Below are positions 1-6,830 of a stretch of 40,838 nucleotides of DNA, piece by piece. The number at the start of each line of letters is the position of its first letter. The stretch's first letter is position 1. The notes beneath the pieces are model-generated. The model was given only the letters and a program-made list of their open reading frames with translations. It was not told the DNA's origin and made no database searches. A program made the translations under genes and the position numbers. The DNA is from a virus, in the IMG/VR virus record IMGVR_UViG_3300006641_000010, positions 1 through 40,838 of that record. One strand, written 5' to 3'.

Positions 1-70
1 CACCTTTTTGCTCAGACCGTGGCCAAGGTCACGGTGTGCTCTTGGTCTTGGTATTTGCCAGCGCGGTCTT
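1..70. repeat. Terminal direct repeat, left copy (circular overlap)
   Basis: Bases 1-70 are identical to 40769-40838. The repeat contains the 3' end of the dCTP deaminase gene, so it is most simply the overlap left when a circular or circularly permuted genome is assembled, rather than a physical phage end. Confidence 0.95.
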
Positions 71-593
71 CGTAGCTGACCGAGCAGGGATCGCCTTCAA
101 AGAAGAGCAGCTGACAGATGCCCTCGTTGGCGTAGATGCGGCAGTCCGCACCGGAGGAGTTGGAAAATTCCAGGGTGAGGTGACCGCGCCAGCCAGCTTC
201 GGCGGGGGTCATGTTGGCGATCACACCCATGCGGGCATAGGTGGATTTGCCGAGGCAGATCACCGTGACGTTGGGCGGCACGCAGAGCTTCTCTAAGGCG
301 ACACCCAAGCCGTAGCTATGGGCCGGCAGCACGAAGTAGCGGCCGCGCTCATCGCTTTGCAGCTCGACGTTGCGCAGGTTGTCCGGGTTGAACGCCTTGG
401 GGTCCATGATCGTGCCCGGCACATGCTGAAACACGCGGAAATCAGCAGGTGACAGGCGGATGTCGTAGCCGTAGGAGCTGCAGCCGTAGCTGAGCACCTT
501 GTGGCTAGCGATCTGCCGGATCAAGGTCGGTTCAAACGGCTGGATCATGCCGGCGTCAGCGCGGACGCGAATCCAGTGGTCAGCTTTGATCAC
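12..593 (-). CDS. dcd: dCTP deaminase
   Basis: Deaminates dCTP to dUTP in the cytoplasm, feeding thymidylate synthesis during phage replication. The sequence follows the proteobacterial-type Dcd closely from its first residues (VIKADHWIR, then MIQPFEP, SYGCSSYGYD). It carries the active-site block GKSTYARMG and the catalytic-glutamate block TPAEAGWRGHLTLEFSN, and ends with the usual GKYQ tail. I chose the GTG at 593 because it has a GGGAGG ribosome site 7 nt upstream, overlaps the preceding stop as GTGA and gives 193 aa, the family length. An upstream in-frame ATG at 632 would add 13 unmatched residues. It is the last gene before the circle junction in the leftward early operon and reads toward the sigma factor. 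Confidence 0.95.
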   Translation of the reverse strand: MIKADHWIRVRADAGMIQPFEPTLIRQIASHKVLSYGCSSYGYDIRLSPADFRVFQHVPGTIMDPKAFNPDNLRNVELQSDERGRYFVLPAHSYGLGVALEKLCVPPNVTVICLGKSTYARMGVIANMTPAEAGWRGHLTLEFSNSSGADCRIYANEGICQLLFFEGDPCSVSYEDRAGKYQDQEHTVTLATV

Positions 594-748
594 AGCAGGG
601 CCTCCCCGCGTGCTTTGCGGGCCAGCACCCATGCGGCAAACGCCACGATCAAGCTGGCGGTTTGGTTGTTGATTGGTGCAGCGTGGGGGTAGCTATCACG
701 CCACCACTCAGCCAGTAGATCTTCAAGCGTCGGCGTTGTCGTCGTCAT
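590..748 (-). CDS. Small hypothetical protein, 52 aa
   Basis: A 52-aa protein starting MTTTTPTLEDLL with an EWWRDSYPHA stretch and a hydrophobic helix (ASLIVAFAAWVLA). It starts at ATG 748, overlaps the upstream small gene by 26 nt, and its stop overlaps the dcd start (GTGA). The tight packing between coupled genes supports translation. Its family is not known to me; small proteins with an acidic N-terminus followed by a WW and SYP pattern seem common in cyanophages, but that is memory, not a search. No function is inferred. Confidence 0.75.
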   Translation of the reverse strand: MTTTTPTLEDLLAEWWRDSYPHAAPINNQTASLIVAFAAWVLARKARGEALL

Positions 749-887
749 GGGTTTGGGTGAGAAGGCCGGTGTAGGTGGACTTGAGCGGATGGCCGTCAGG
801 CAGATCAGCGCGGCCGCTGGCTTCGTAGGCAGCGTCTAGGCGGTCTTGCCGCGCTTGCTGCTCAATCGGGTTGCAGTCGGGGTTCAT
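723..887 (-). CDS. Small hypothetical protein, 54 aa
   Basis: A 54-aa polar protein beginning MNPDCNPIEQQARQD and ending in an acidic tail (THDDDNADA). The ATG at 887 overlaps the ssb stop by one base (TGATG), the classical coupling arrangement, and the 3' end overlaps the next gene by 26 nt. No domain is recognised. Packing within the early operon is the main evidence that it is real. Confidence 0.7.
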   Translation of the reverse strand: MNPDCNPIEQQARQDRLDAAYEASGRADLPDGHPLKSTYTGLLTQTHDDDNADA

Positions 888-1264
888 CAGAAGGGCATCG
901 CAGCAGTGGTCTCAACCTTGGGCTGTGCATTGATCGCCCTGATTTCACGCGCCTTGATCACAGTGTCCACACGCTCTTCGCCGGCTTTGGTGGCCCACTT
1001 CTTGGTGGTGATCCGACCGGTGGCAGTGACCAACCCTGCTTTGCTCACGCTGTTTGCCAGTTCTTCGGCCAGATCTTCCCAAGCTTCAACGGTGAACCAA
1101 TGCGGCTCGCTGTCTTTCCCGTTGTTCACGGCAATGCGAACCTTGGCCACCGCTTTACCACCGTCCAGATAACGCAGATCAGGATCAGCCGCAGCGCGGC
1201 CGGTGATGGTGAATTCAGCGGATTCAAGGATCGCACTAATGGTGCTGGTTGCTGACATGTTCAT
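887..1264 (-). CDS. ssb: Single-stranded DNA-binding protein
   Basis: OB-fold SSB that coats ssDNA during replication and recombination. Recognisable pieces are the first strand (EFTITGRAAADPDLRYLDGGKAVAKVRIAVN), the WFTVEAWEDLAEELANSVSKAG stretch read in two pieces, and TGRITTKKW. At 125 aa it is short: the usual Gly/Pro linker is nearly absent and the C-terminus is AAMPF, keeping the terminal Pro-Phe but not the acidic residues that bind partner proteins. The start overlaps the preceding stop (TGATG); a second ATG lies two codons in. It sits in the same operon as the Sak3-like annealing protein, a common phage recombination pair. Confidence 0.9.
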   Translation of the reverse strand: MNMSATSTISAILESAEFTITGRAAADPDLRYLDGGKAVAKVRIAVNNGKDSEPHWFTVEAWEDLAEELANSVSKAGLVTATGRITTKKWATKAGEERVDTVIKAREIRAINAQPKVETTAAMPF

Positions 1265-1464
1265 CAGTTGATGGTGGGAAGGTTGAAGTAACGGCGCAGC
1301 GCGTCATGCACTGCACCGCTGGGGGTGAGCTGATGCTCATCCGCGTGTTTGCGGATCAGCTTCATCACGTCCGGCCAGAGGTGGGCGCAGACGGCCACGC
1401 TTTTGGTGCTGCGGGCGTACCGCCGCCTGGGCGTTACCGGCTCGCGTTCGCTAGCGCTAGTCAT
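1264..1464 (-). CDS. Ribbon-helix-helix-like DNA-binding protein, 66 aa
   Basis: From ATG 1464 the product is a 66-aa basic protein whose core (SVAVCAHLWPDVMKLIRKHA, then TPSGAVHDALRRYF) fits a strand followed by two helices as in CopG/Arc-type regulators. I prefer this start because it overlaps the upstream gene by only 8 nt; a start at 1521 would put 57 nt more inside that gene. The start codon is followed by a CTAGCGCTAG palindrome, one of the recurrent boxes in this genome, so it may be autoregulated (inference). The product could be a small accessory DNA-binding protein rather than a repressor. Confidence 0.6.
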   Translation of the reverse strand: MTSASEREPVTPRRRYARSTKSVAVCAHLWPDVMKLIRKHADEHQLTPSGAVHDALRRYFNLPTIN

Positions 1465-1693
1465 CAAGGGCGCACCAGAGGTAGGGCGTGTTGCGGTGGG
1501 CATAGAAATCAACAGGGGCAATCGCTAAGCCTTCATCCTGCATGGCGATGAAACTGCGCAGATGAAGCCAGCAGGATTTGACCCGTTCATGCGAGCAAAA
1601 GCGGTATTCCGCCGGCACCGCATTGGCTGATTCGACCCACTGCAGTGAGGTGCCGCAAAGTGCAGCAAGGTAGGCGCCTTGGTTATTCCTCAG
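1457..1693 (-). CDS. Hypothetical protein, start uncertain
   Basis: The minus frame ending at 1457 reads as normal protein from about 1700 onward (NNQGAYLAALCGTSLQWVE, then CSHERVKSCWLHLRSF and VDFYAHRNTPYLWC). Further upstream the same frame is Ser/Arg-rich and looks like a shadow of the gene at 1683-1916. No convincing ATG exists at the boundary. CTG at 1693 or GTG at 1618 are options, and the ATG at 1900 would require more than 200 nt of dual coding. A -1/+1 shift joining the two reading frames into one protein is also possible. Function unknown. Confidence 0.5.
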   Translation of the reverse strand: MRNNQGAYLAALCGTSLQWVESANAVPAEYRFCSHERVKSCWLHLRSFIAMQDEGLAIAPVDFYAHRNTPYLWCALDD

Positions 1694-1916
1694 CAGCCAA
1701 TAAACCCGGTGCAGATACGGATCGCTGCAGGAGCTTGAGATCCGCGCGGATGCGTTGGAGGAGGACGCGTTTCGCGCAGTGATTGCCGAAGTACGTGAGC
1801 CTTGCATTAAATGCAGCTTCTGCATAAACGTCTGCTCCCGCCGATTCAATGCCTTCAATGGCATCGCATACATGCGCGTGAGCAAGTCGGATGTGCTCAT
1901 CAGGCGGCAACGGCAT
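1683..1916 (-). CDS. Hypothetical protein, 77 aa
   Basis: A 77-aa alanine-rich, probably helical protein starting MPLPPDEHIRLAHAHVCDAI. It overlaps the end of the annealing-protein gene by 17 nt, typical of coupled genes in this operon. Amino-acid composition looks natural in this frame, while the competing frame over the same bases is Ser/Arg-rich, so I take this one as coding. No family recognised. Confidence 0.6.
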   Translation of the reverse strand: MPLPPDEHIRLAHAHVCDAIEGIESAGADVYAEAAFNARLTYFGNHCAKRVLLQRIRADLKLLQRSVSAPGLLAAEE

Positions 1917-2583
1917 TTAGCTGCTCCATCAGGAAGTCGCGGTGCGCGGCGGTCTTGATGTAGTCGGCGGCCTTCTTGTCGGGCGGCAGGCTGAACCGCT
2001 CTTGAAAGGCCAGCACGATCTGAGCGCGGCGTTCCTCGCTCACCTTGAGCACGGCCTGCACCAGCTCTTGCACCTCAGCGGCACTCAGCTTCTCGGGGTT
2101 CGGGGATGCCGGCTTCTTGGCCGGTGGCTTGTTAGCGCTAGCCGATGCGGGCACGGCAGGAGCGGCCTCATCACGCATCGGGTTCTCCACCTCCACCCGC
2201 GCCCACAGCTCATACCCCAACCCAAAGGCAAAAGCTGCAGCCGTGCAAAGGCAGCGGCGGTGCGTGTCGGTCAGCGTCCGCGCCGTAATGCGCTCAAACG
2301 GAATCGGGTTGTTGCGGTTGTCCATGCACGCCTGCGGGAAGTCCGGCGTCACCTGATCGCCATTGGCGAAGTAGCCAACGACATAACCGGAGCCATCAGG
2401 GGCACGCCACACATGGCCGCCATCCGGGGCGGCGCTAAGAGTGAACTGCCAGCCGGGTGCGTGAACGTGCAACAGGTGGGCGATCTTGGCCCAATTCACA
2501 TAGTCAGCGGCATAGGAGCCGCTGCCCTTGGTGGAGATGTCATCAGGAGAGATGACCCCACCAAGTTGCGGGAAGTCGGTCAT
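1900..2583 (-). CDS. Sak3-like (DUF1071) single-strand annealing protein
   Basis: Predicted phage ssDNA-annealing recombinase. The N-terminal half follows the DUF1071/Sak3 pattern: YVNWAKIAHLLHVHAPGW, a glycine-rich sheet ending in GSGYVVGYF, then MDNRNNPIPFERITAR and DTHRRCLCTAAAFAFGLG, equivalent to the family's NRN block and R-x-x-x-K-x-hydrophobic-GLG helix. A Pro/Ala/Lys linker and a helical C-terminal region follow. I chose ATG 2583 (227 aa) because the promoter at 2627-2655 places transcription start downstream of the alternative ATG at 2628. It leads the segment containing SSB and is likely to anneal ssDNA coated by that SSB. Confidence 0.8.
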   Translation of the reverse strand: MTDFPQLGGVISPDDISTKGSGSYAADYVNWAKIAHLLHVHAPGWQFTLSAAPDGGHVWRAPDGSGYVVGYFANGDQVTPDFPQACMDNRNNPIPFERITARTLTDTHRRCLCTAAAFAFGLGYELWARVEVENPMRDEAAPAVPASASANKPPAKKPASPNPEKLSAAEVQELVQAVLKVSEERRAQIVLAFQERFSLPPDKKAADYIKTAAHRDFLMEQLNAVAA

Positions 2584-2626
2584 GGATGCGGTGGTATCGG
2601 GTGCCGCGTCGCTGCAGCACCCTTGC

Positions 2627-2655
2627 ATCCTAGGCTAGCCAACGCTAGGGGTCAA
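2627..2655 (-). promoter_or_regulatory. Promoter with palindromic operator-like spacer, leftward
   Basis: On the minus strand: -35 TTGACC (2655-2650), a 17-nt spacer CCTAGCGTTGGCTAGCC and -10 TAGGAT (2632-2627). The spacer is identical to that of the rightward promoter at 8189-8217 and contains imperfect palindrome arms CTAGCG and GGCTAG. It overlaps the 3' end of the upstream gene and would drive the annealing-protein/SSB/dcd operon. Repressor binding to the spacer is inferred. Confidence 0.75.
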
Positions 2656-3313
2656 GTCCCTGATCCATCGCCGCTAGTGCTTCGGCTACCGGATCGGAGC
2701 CGTTGATCGTGATCGCCTCCCATTCGGTCGGCGTCCACTGATGCCAGCCGCTCAGCACGTTGCGCAGTAGGTCGCGCTGGGCGTTGGTCAGGCCTTGGCA
2801 GTGCTGCTCCAGCTCCTTCCATGCCACCGCCGGGCTGAGCTGCTTTTCCTTGGCAATCGCCTCAAAGCGGCCCTGATGCTCGGCGCTCAGCGCCTTGGCA
2901 GCTTCCTCGGACAACGGCTCCGGTTGCTGCAACCACTCCGGCGGCTCCAGCTCGCCGATGAAATGAGAGAAGAACTCCGTAGCCCGCCATGGCCGGCCGT
3001 GGGCGTCAGTGATCGGCTGCGAATCTTTGAGTCGATCCTTCAGGCGCCGGTCGCTCACGCCGCTGTAGTCCCCTTCGGCCACCCGCGCATTGGCCAGCGC
3101 CAGCTGGATAAAGGTGAGCGGCTGCGGCTGATCGGTCTTGGCGTTCTGCAGCTTGTTGAAACTCGAATCGCGCACGGCGGGAAAGCCGGCCTGCTCGCCC
3201 CACTCATGCAGCGTGCTGTGGATCCAGCCATTGCGGTTGCACCAAGCCGTGAGGGTGCGGCCAAAGCGCTGGCGGGTGGCTAGCGGTGGATGGCTGTAGC
3301 GGTCGTGATCCAA
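2645..3313 (-). CDS. Putative DNA-binding regulator, 222 aa
   Basis: Not confidently recognised. The N-terminal 60 residues (RFGRTLTAWCNRNGW, then LHEWGEQAGFPAVRDSSFN, KLQNAK) resemble a helix-turn-helix of the XRE/Cro kind, with a following helix FIQLALANARVAEG. The rest is acidic and helical with many Trp and Glu residues and no catalytic motif I can see. It lies between the large serine recombinase and the recombination operon, where lysogeny regulators often lie. The GCTAGC-type boxes at 3325-3339 just upstream of its start fit autoregulation. A lysogeny repressor is the leading but unproven hypothesis. Confidence 0.6.
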   Translation of the reverse strand: MDHDRYSHPPLATRQRFGRTLTAWCNRNGWIHSTLHEWGEQAGFPAVRDSSFNKLQNAKTDQPQPLTFIQLALANARVAEGDYSGVSDRRLKDRLKDSQPITDAHGRPWRATEFFSHFIGELEPPEWLQQPEPLSEEAAKALSAEHQGRFEAIAKEKQLSPAVAWKELEQHCQGLTNAQRDLLRNVLSGWHQWTPTEWEAITINGSDPVAEALAAMDQGLDP

Positions 3314-3344
3314 TGCTTGTGCTTCGCTAGCGGCTAGCCTACCC

Positions 3345-4766
3345 CTAAGGATGGGCAGCCGCCTCCCCGGCCCTTAGCCGCACGTCCTGCACTGCTCCAT
3401 CACTCACGACGACCCGATCCACCCACTGCGACAGCAGGCGCCGCGTCTGCTCCGGTGTCCTAGTCATCTCCGCCCACACCTGCGGTTGATCCAGTGCCTC
3501 TAAGGCATCGCTCAGCGTGAAGCGGCTGCCGCCATCGCTCACGCAGTCCTGCAACAGCGTGCTCAAGCGCTGCTCCTTGCGCTCGATTACTTCCGCCAGG
3601 TCCGCATCCTCCAGCAACCGCAGGTCACTGATCTGGCCCTGTAGCTGTTTGATCTCTGGGCTGAGCCGCTGCTTGAGCCGCAGTTCATCCACCACGCTGC
3701 TGTAGGCCAGCAGTTCACGCTTCTCCCACAACCGCTGCAGCACTGCCTCCAGCACGGTGTCCTCCTTGATCCCTTTGTGCGGACGCACCGGGCACACCTC
3801 ATGGGTGCAGCGCAAATAGATCGGCCCTGGCTGGCGCGGTTGGTGGTAATGCATCAACCCACCGCAATGGCCGCAATGCACCAGCCCGGTCAACACTCGG
3901 CTACGACGCTTGCGAATCGGCGTTGTGGACCGAACCCGCAGCGACTGCATCACCTGCTGGATCTCCACCTGCTCCTCGTGGCTCACCAGCCCTTCATGGG
4001 CGTGCGGATGAATCTCTTCCACCTCGCCTGGCTTGTTCAGCAGGCGGCTTTTGTTGCCATCGGCATCCAGCTTCCAGCGGAAGGTGCCATACACGCGGCT
4101 GCCGGCAATCGCTGGATTCAGCAGCCAACGCCGCAGGCCCTCCAGGCTGCGAAACGCCTGCCCGCATTCCTTGTACTGACAGTCGAAGGCATCGCGCAGG
4201 CTGCCGCTGGCCAGGAAGTGGTCCACGATCTGCCGCGCCACCGGCGCCGTCTCGGGGTCCAGTTCGTAGTTGAGTTTGCCCTCGGTGTAGCGGTAGCCAA
4301 ACGGTGGTTTGCCCGCTTGGGGCTTGAGCTGCTTGCGGGCATACACCTGCCCGTGATGCACCCGCTCACCGATCAGCTCCGATTCCATCTGCGCCATGCC
4401 CATCAGCAAGTTGGCGTAGAAGCGCCCCATCGCCGTGGAGAGATCAATCGACTGATCGAGGCAGATCAGGTTCGGCCAGCTGTCTTGATTGAACAGGCGC
4501 AGCAACTTCCCGCCATGCACCGTGGATCGGCTCATCCGATCCATGCGCGTGCAGAGCACCGTGTTCAGCAGGCCCTGGTCGCAGCACTCCAGCAAGCGCT
4601 TCAGCTCCGGCCGGTCGTCGCGGGTGCCGGAGGCCACATCCACAAACTCCACCACCGGCTCGCCCAGCTTCTCGGCCTGCTCCCGGAGGCGGCTCAGCTG
4701 CTGCTCTAAGGCGTGGGCCTGATCCTCGCTTTCGGTGCTGACGCGGGCGTAGATCGCCGTCGTCAT
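3345..4766 (-). CDS. Large serine recombinase (XisF-like integrase)
   Basis: A 473-aa serine recombinase, expected to integrate or excise the phage by strand exchange through a 5'-phosphoserine. The N-terminal resolvase domain (about 1-150) shows YARVSTE with nucleophile Ser10, plus TRMDRMSRS and a GMAQMESELIGER helix. A recombinase domain follows (PPFGYRY, LLNPAIAGSRVYG), then a zinc ribbon with CGHCGG and a later C/C pair (RCTHEVCP), then a coiled coil (about 355-410). Length and order match cyanobacterial XisF-type element recombinases and phage integrases. It is transcribed away from the rightward genes at 4852 onward. An attP site should be close, but I cannot locate it from one genome. 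Confidence 0.9.
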   Translation of the reverse strand: MTTAIYARVSTESEDQAHALEQQLSRLREQAEKLGEPVVEFVDVASGTRDDRPELKRLLECCDQGLLNTVLCTRMDRMSRSTVHGGKLLRLFNQDSWPNLICLDQSIDLSTAMGRFYANLLMGMAQMESELIGERVHHGQVYARKQLKPQAGKPPFGYRYTEGKLNYELDPETAPVARQIVDHFLASGSLRDAFDCQYKECGQAFRSLEGLRRWLLNPAIAGSRVYGTFRWKLDADGNKSRLLNKPGEVEEIHPHAHEGLVSHEEQVEIQQVMQSLRVRSTTPIRKRRSRVLTGLVHCGHCGGLMHYHQPRQPGPIYLRCTHEVCPVRPHKGIKEDTVLEAVLQRLWEKRELLAYSSVVDELRLKQRLSPEIKQLQGQISDLRLLEDADLAEVIERKEQRLSTLLQDCVSDGGSRFTLSDALEALDQPQVWAEMTRTPEQTRRLLSQWVDRVVVSDGAVQDVRLRAGEAAAHP

Positions 4767-4851
4767 CGTTCAATTCGCTCCAGGCTATTCTGTGGCTACA
4801 GGCTTAGCCGCGCCAGAGCTGCTTGGCCTGAAACCACAGCCGAAAAGCCGC

Positions 4852-5097
4852 ATGACCACTGCGATCTCAGACCTGACCGCTCAGCCGATCACGCGCAGCA
4901 CTCTGCTGGAGCTGCTCAGCAGCGACGGCCAGGCCCATGAAAACCTGGGAGCGGGCGTCCGCGAGGCCTGCGTGTGCCTGCACGAGGCCCGGAGCTACTA
5001 CGACCTGCCGGCGGTGCTGGAGGAGCCTCTGAGCCGCTTCCGCTGGCACCTCGATAAGGCGTTTGCGGCGCTGGAGGATGCCCGCGAACTGATCTGA
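4852..5097 (+). CDS. Small hypothetical protein divergent from the recombinase
   Basis: An 81-aa helical acidic protein (MTTAISDLTAQPITRSTLLE, ending ALEDARELI). It is divergent from the recombinase across an 85-bp gap and is followed directly by a strong terminator, so it is a single-gene unit. A GTG at 4792 would add 20 residues. The position suits a recombination directionality factor or early regulator, but no sequence feature proves it. Confidence 0.65.
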   Translation: MTTAISDLTAQPITRSTLLELLSSDGQAHENLGAGVREACVCLHEARSYYDLPAVLEEPLSRFRWHLDKAFAALEDARELI

Positions 5098-5124
5098 GCG
5101 GCAGCCTGAGCCGAATTGCCACTG

Positions 5125-5155
5125 GCCCTAGGGAATAACGCCCCTAGGGCTTTTT
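5125..5155 (+). terminator. Intrinsic terminator
   Basis: Perfect 9-bp stem GCCCTAGGG (5125-5133) / CCCTAGGGC (5142-5150), 8-nt loop, then TTTTT. Ends the 4852-5097 unit. Confidence 0.9.
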
Positions 5156-5201
5156 GCTGTCTTGACGCGCAGCAGATCTGCCTCGGACTGGCTAATTCGC
5201 T

Positions 5202-5255
5202 CTAGCGCAGTTTATTGTTGTGATTCGCGCTAGTCCCGCCATGCGACGGCTAGCG
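5202..5255. promoter_or_regulatory. CTAG-box cluster upstream of RHH gene
   Basis: Inverted 7-bp arms CTAGCGC (5202-5208) and GCGCTAG (5227-5233) flank an AT-rich 18-nt centre, with another box GGCTAGCG at 5248-5255. This lies directly before the RHH gene at 5274. The arms resemble those of the operator-like promoter spacers, so regulation, possibly autoregulation, is inferred. Confidence 0.5.
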
Positions 5256-5273
5256 ACTAACACATCCAAAGCC

Positions 5274-5477
5274 ATGACCGCATCCCTTCACTTGGTGACG
5301 CGCAGGCCCAAGCGCATCACGATCACCGTGTCCTACGCCGTTGCGGAGCACCTCTTCACGATGAGCGACGAGCAGGGCCGCTCCACCAGCAACCTGGCCG
5401 CTCACCTGCTGGAGGTGGCGCTGGAGGCCATGCACGGCGAGCCGCCGATCAAGAAGAAGTGGCCCGGCAAGGGCTGA
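5274..5477 (+). CDS. Ribbon-helix-helix (CopG/Arc-like) regulator, 67 aa
   Basis: A 67-aa protein whose core PKRITITVSYAVAEHLFTMS, then GRSTSNLAAHLLEVALEAM, is a typical RHH fold: a DNA-contacting strand followed by two helices with NLAA at the turn. The ATG at 5274 removes an unmatched N-terminal extension possible from 5220. The gene is isolated between two terminators and preceded by CTAG boxes, which fits an autoregulated phage repressor or copy-control protein. Its target is unknown. Confidence 0.75.
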   Translation: MTASLHLVTRRPKRITITVSYAVAEHLFTMSDEQGRSTSNLAAHLLEVALEAMHGEPPIKKKWPGKG

Positions 5478-5483
5478 GCGCAC

Positions 5484-5504
5484 GGCCCCGTCAGGGGCCT
5501 TTTT
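5484..5504 (+). terminator. Intrinsic terminator
   Basis: Stem GGCCCC (5484-5489) / GGGGCC (5494-5499), 4-nt loop GTCA, followed by TTTTT. Ends the RHH gene. Confidence 0.85.
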
Positions 5505-5604
5505 CGTGGCGGTGTGCAGCAGTCCTGCGGCGGGTCGCAAGGGACTCGGTGGCTAGCGCAGATATGCCTTGCCACTGCGGCTAGCCGTGGCTAGCTTCGG
5601 CACC

Positions 5605-5664
5605 GATCCGTTCAAATCCGTGCAAAACGGTGCAGATCGGTTCAGATCAGTACAAATCGGTGCC
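5605..5664 (+). repeat. 10-bp tandem iterons (putative replication origin)
   Basis: Five full units and partial flanking units at exact 10-bp spacing: TTCAAATCCG, TGCAAAACGG, TGCAGATCGG, TTCAGATCAG, TACAAATCGG. Spacing of about one helical turn puts all copies on one DNA face. The array ends 8 bp before the gene at 5673, whose N-terminus looks like a DNA-binding RHH domain. It is either an initiator-binding array or an autoregulatory operator. Confidence 0.75.
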
Positions 5665-5672
5665 ACCTGGCG

Positions 5673-6281
5673 ATGCCCCGGATCAACCTGACTGTTCAGC
5701 CTGAGCTGTACGACTACATCTTGAAACACAAGCCCAAAGCCCTGTCGGTGCCTGCGTTTTGCAGTCTGCTGATCGAGCAGTCGGCCTCGGATTCTCTTGA
5801 CAAGGCCATTACTCTGGGAGACACGAGCGCAGCCGGGGCTCCCTCTACTTCTTCTAATTCTTCTTCTAAAGAAGAAGAATTAACTTCTATACCTAATAAA
5901 ACCAAGACGCGCGTGCGCGTGCGCGAGGCCACGCCCTACAGCGCCAAGGTCATCAGCGCTGATCTGGTGCCGGCTGACCTGCTCGATTGCCAGCAGCTGC
6001 TGCCGGAGTTCTGGGCGGTCAAGAAGGGAACGCGCTCTGAGGGCGTCTGGAACCGCGTTTGCGGCAAGCTGCGTGGGTGGACACCTGAGCAGCGGCGCGA
6101 GGCCCTTGAGCGCGCCATAGCCAGCGGCTGGGGCGATGTTTTTGAGCCCCCTGCAGCTAGGGCTAACTCAGGGCAGCTGCCGCTGTCGCCCAGCGGCGCA
6201 CCCATGACCCACATGGAGCAGACCGTCGCTTCGTTCATCCGCAAACAACGCGCCATGGAGGAAGGCCGTGCTGTCGCTTGA
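5673..6281 (+). CDS. Putative replication initiator with N-terminal RHH-like domain
   Basis: A 202-aa protein. Residues 1-40 (PRINLTVQPELYDYILKHK, then LSVPAFCSLLIEQ) look like a ribbon-helix-helix DNA-binding domain. A Ser/Lys-rich linker follows, encoded by an unusually AT-rich stretch, and then a domain with LPEFWAVKKGTRSEGVWNRV and EQRREALERAIASGWGDV. Iterons directly upstream, the AT-rich palindrome inside the gene and the following loader-like gene copy the lambda O/P-origin arrangement. No catalytic motif is seen and an initiator role is inferred from context. It could instead be a plasmid-type copy-control protein. Confidence 0.6.
   Translation: MPRINLTVQPELYDYILKHKPKALSVPAFCSLLIEQSASDSLDKAITLGDTSAAGAPSTSSNSSSKEEELTSIPNKTKTRVRVREATPYSAKVISADLVPADLLDCQQLLPEFWAVKKGTRSEGVWNRVCGKLRGWTPEQRREALERAIASGWGDVFEPPAARANSGQLPLSPSGAPMTHMEQTVASFIRKQRAMEEGRAVA
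5856..5881. other. AT-rich perfect palindrome within initiator gene (possible unwinding element)
   Basis: Perfect 12-bp arms at 5856-5867 and 5870-5881 (AATTCTTCTTCT and its reverse complement) with a 2-nt centre, inside an AT-rich run of about 60 bp in an otherwise GC-rich gene. Just downstream lies an alternating purine-pyrimidine run (GCGCGTGCGCGTGCGCG). Fits a DNA-unwinding element next to iterons. Confidence 0.6.
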
Positions 6282-6663
6282 ACACTTCTCTGCCACCATG
6301 GGCGCCCTGACCGAAGCGCTGCCGCGTGGCAAGCGCATGGGTGAAGCCACCTATGCCTTGATGTGGGCCACGTTCCCGGCCAAGGCCAAGGAAGACCTCA
6401 CCCCTGAGATCTGGATGTATGCGGCCGCGCAGCGCCTGCTGGATCCTGACCCGATGGAAGACCTGCCGCTGCCGATGCAGCTGCTGAACTACGTGTTCCG
6501 CAACGAGAACGGCCGCGCCAACGTCAGCTGGGGGCTCAAGGCTGACCTGCCCGAGCGCATGGCCAACCCAGACCGCTTCAACCCGCAGCCGGTGCCCGGC
6601 CAAGTGGTGCTGCCACCCGAGCCCGCCGTCACCAACCCGCTGCTGCAGGAGGTGGCATGGTGA
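6268..6663 (+). CDS. Hypothetical protein, candidate helicase-loader/replication accessory
   Basis: A 131-aa protein with GTG start at 6268, a GGAGG ribosome site about 6 nt before it and a 14-nt overlap with the preceding gene. Helical N-terminal half (RMGEATYALMWATFPAKAKE, LTPEIWMYAAAQRLL) and a Pro-rich C-terminus. It has no Walker A motif, so it is not a DnaC-type ATPase. Its position after the initiator and its size suggest a lambda P-like or other replication accessory role, but this rests on gene order only. Confidence 0.55.
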   Translation: MLSLEHFSATMGALTEALPRGKRMGEATYALMWATFPAKAKEDLTPEIWMYAAAQRLLDPDPMEDLPLPMQLLNYVFRNENGRANVSWGLKADLPERMANPDRFNPQPVPGQVVLPPEPAVTNPLLQEVAW

Positions 6664-6830
6664 AGCGCAAGCAGGAATGGGTGCCAGCCACAACCTTTAC
6701 GACCGTCAAGCTGAAGCCAAACGGACCCAAGGCTGGACAGTCGGTTGAGGCTTGGCAGCGGGGCAAAGACAAGGAGCAGGATCGCTTTGATGCCGCCAAA
6801 GCACGCAAGATCAACCGAGGTGAGTTATGA
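6657..6830 (+). CDS. Small basic hypothetical protein, 57 aa
   Basis: A Lys/Arg-rich 57-aa protein (MVKRKQEWVPATTFTTVK). ATG 6657 is preceded by AGGAGGT with only 3 nt spacing; the adjacent in-frame GTG at 6660 has 6 nt spacing and overlaps the upstream stop as GTGA, so it may be the true start. The stop overlaps the next ATG (ATGA). No family recognised. Confidence 0.65.
   Translation: MVKRKQEWVPATTFTTVKLKPNGPKAGQSVEAWQRGKDKEQDRFDAAKARKINRGEL

Noticed and set aside
1942-2706. 254-codon plus frame opposite the annealing protein
   Set aside because: Shadow with Arg/Gly/His bias; crosses the leftward promoter and gene boundary.
3319-3345. Plus-strand promoter TTGTGC-N17-TACCCC
   Set aside because: Weak -10 and it would read antisense through the recombinase gene; treated only as another CTAG-box site.
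3777-4709. 310-codon plus frame opposite the serine recombinase
   Set aside because: Ala/His/Leu-rich shadow; the minus strand has the complete recombinase.
5605-5664. 10-bp repeats considered as a CRISPR array
   Set aside because: Repeats are tandem with no unique spacers and no cas genes are present.
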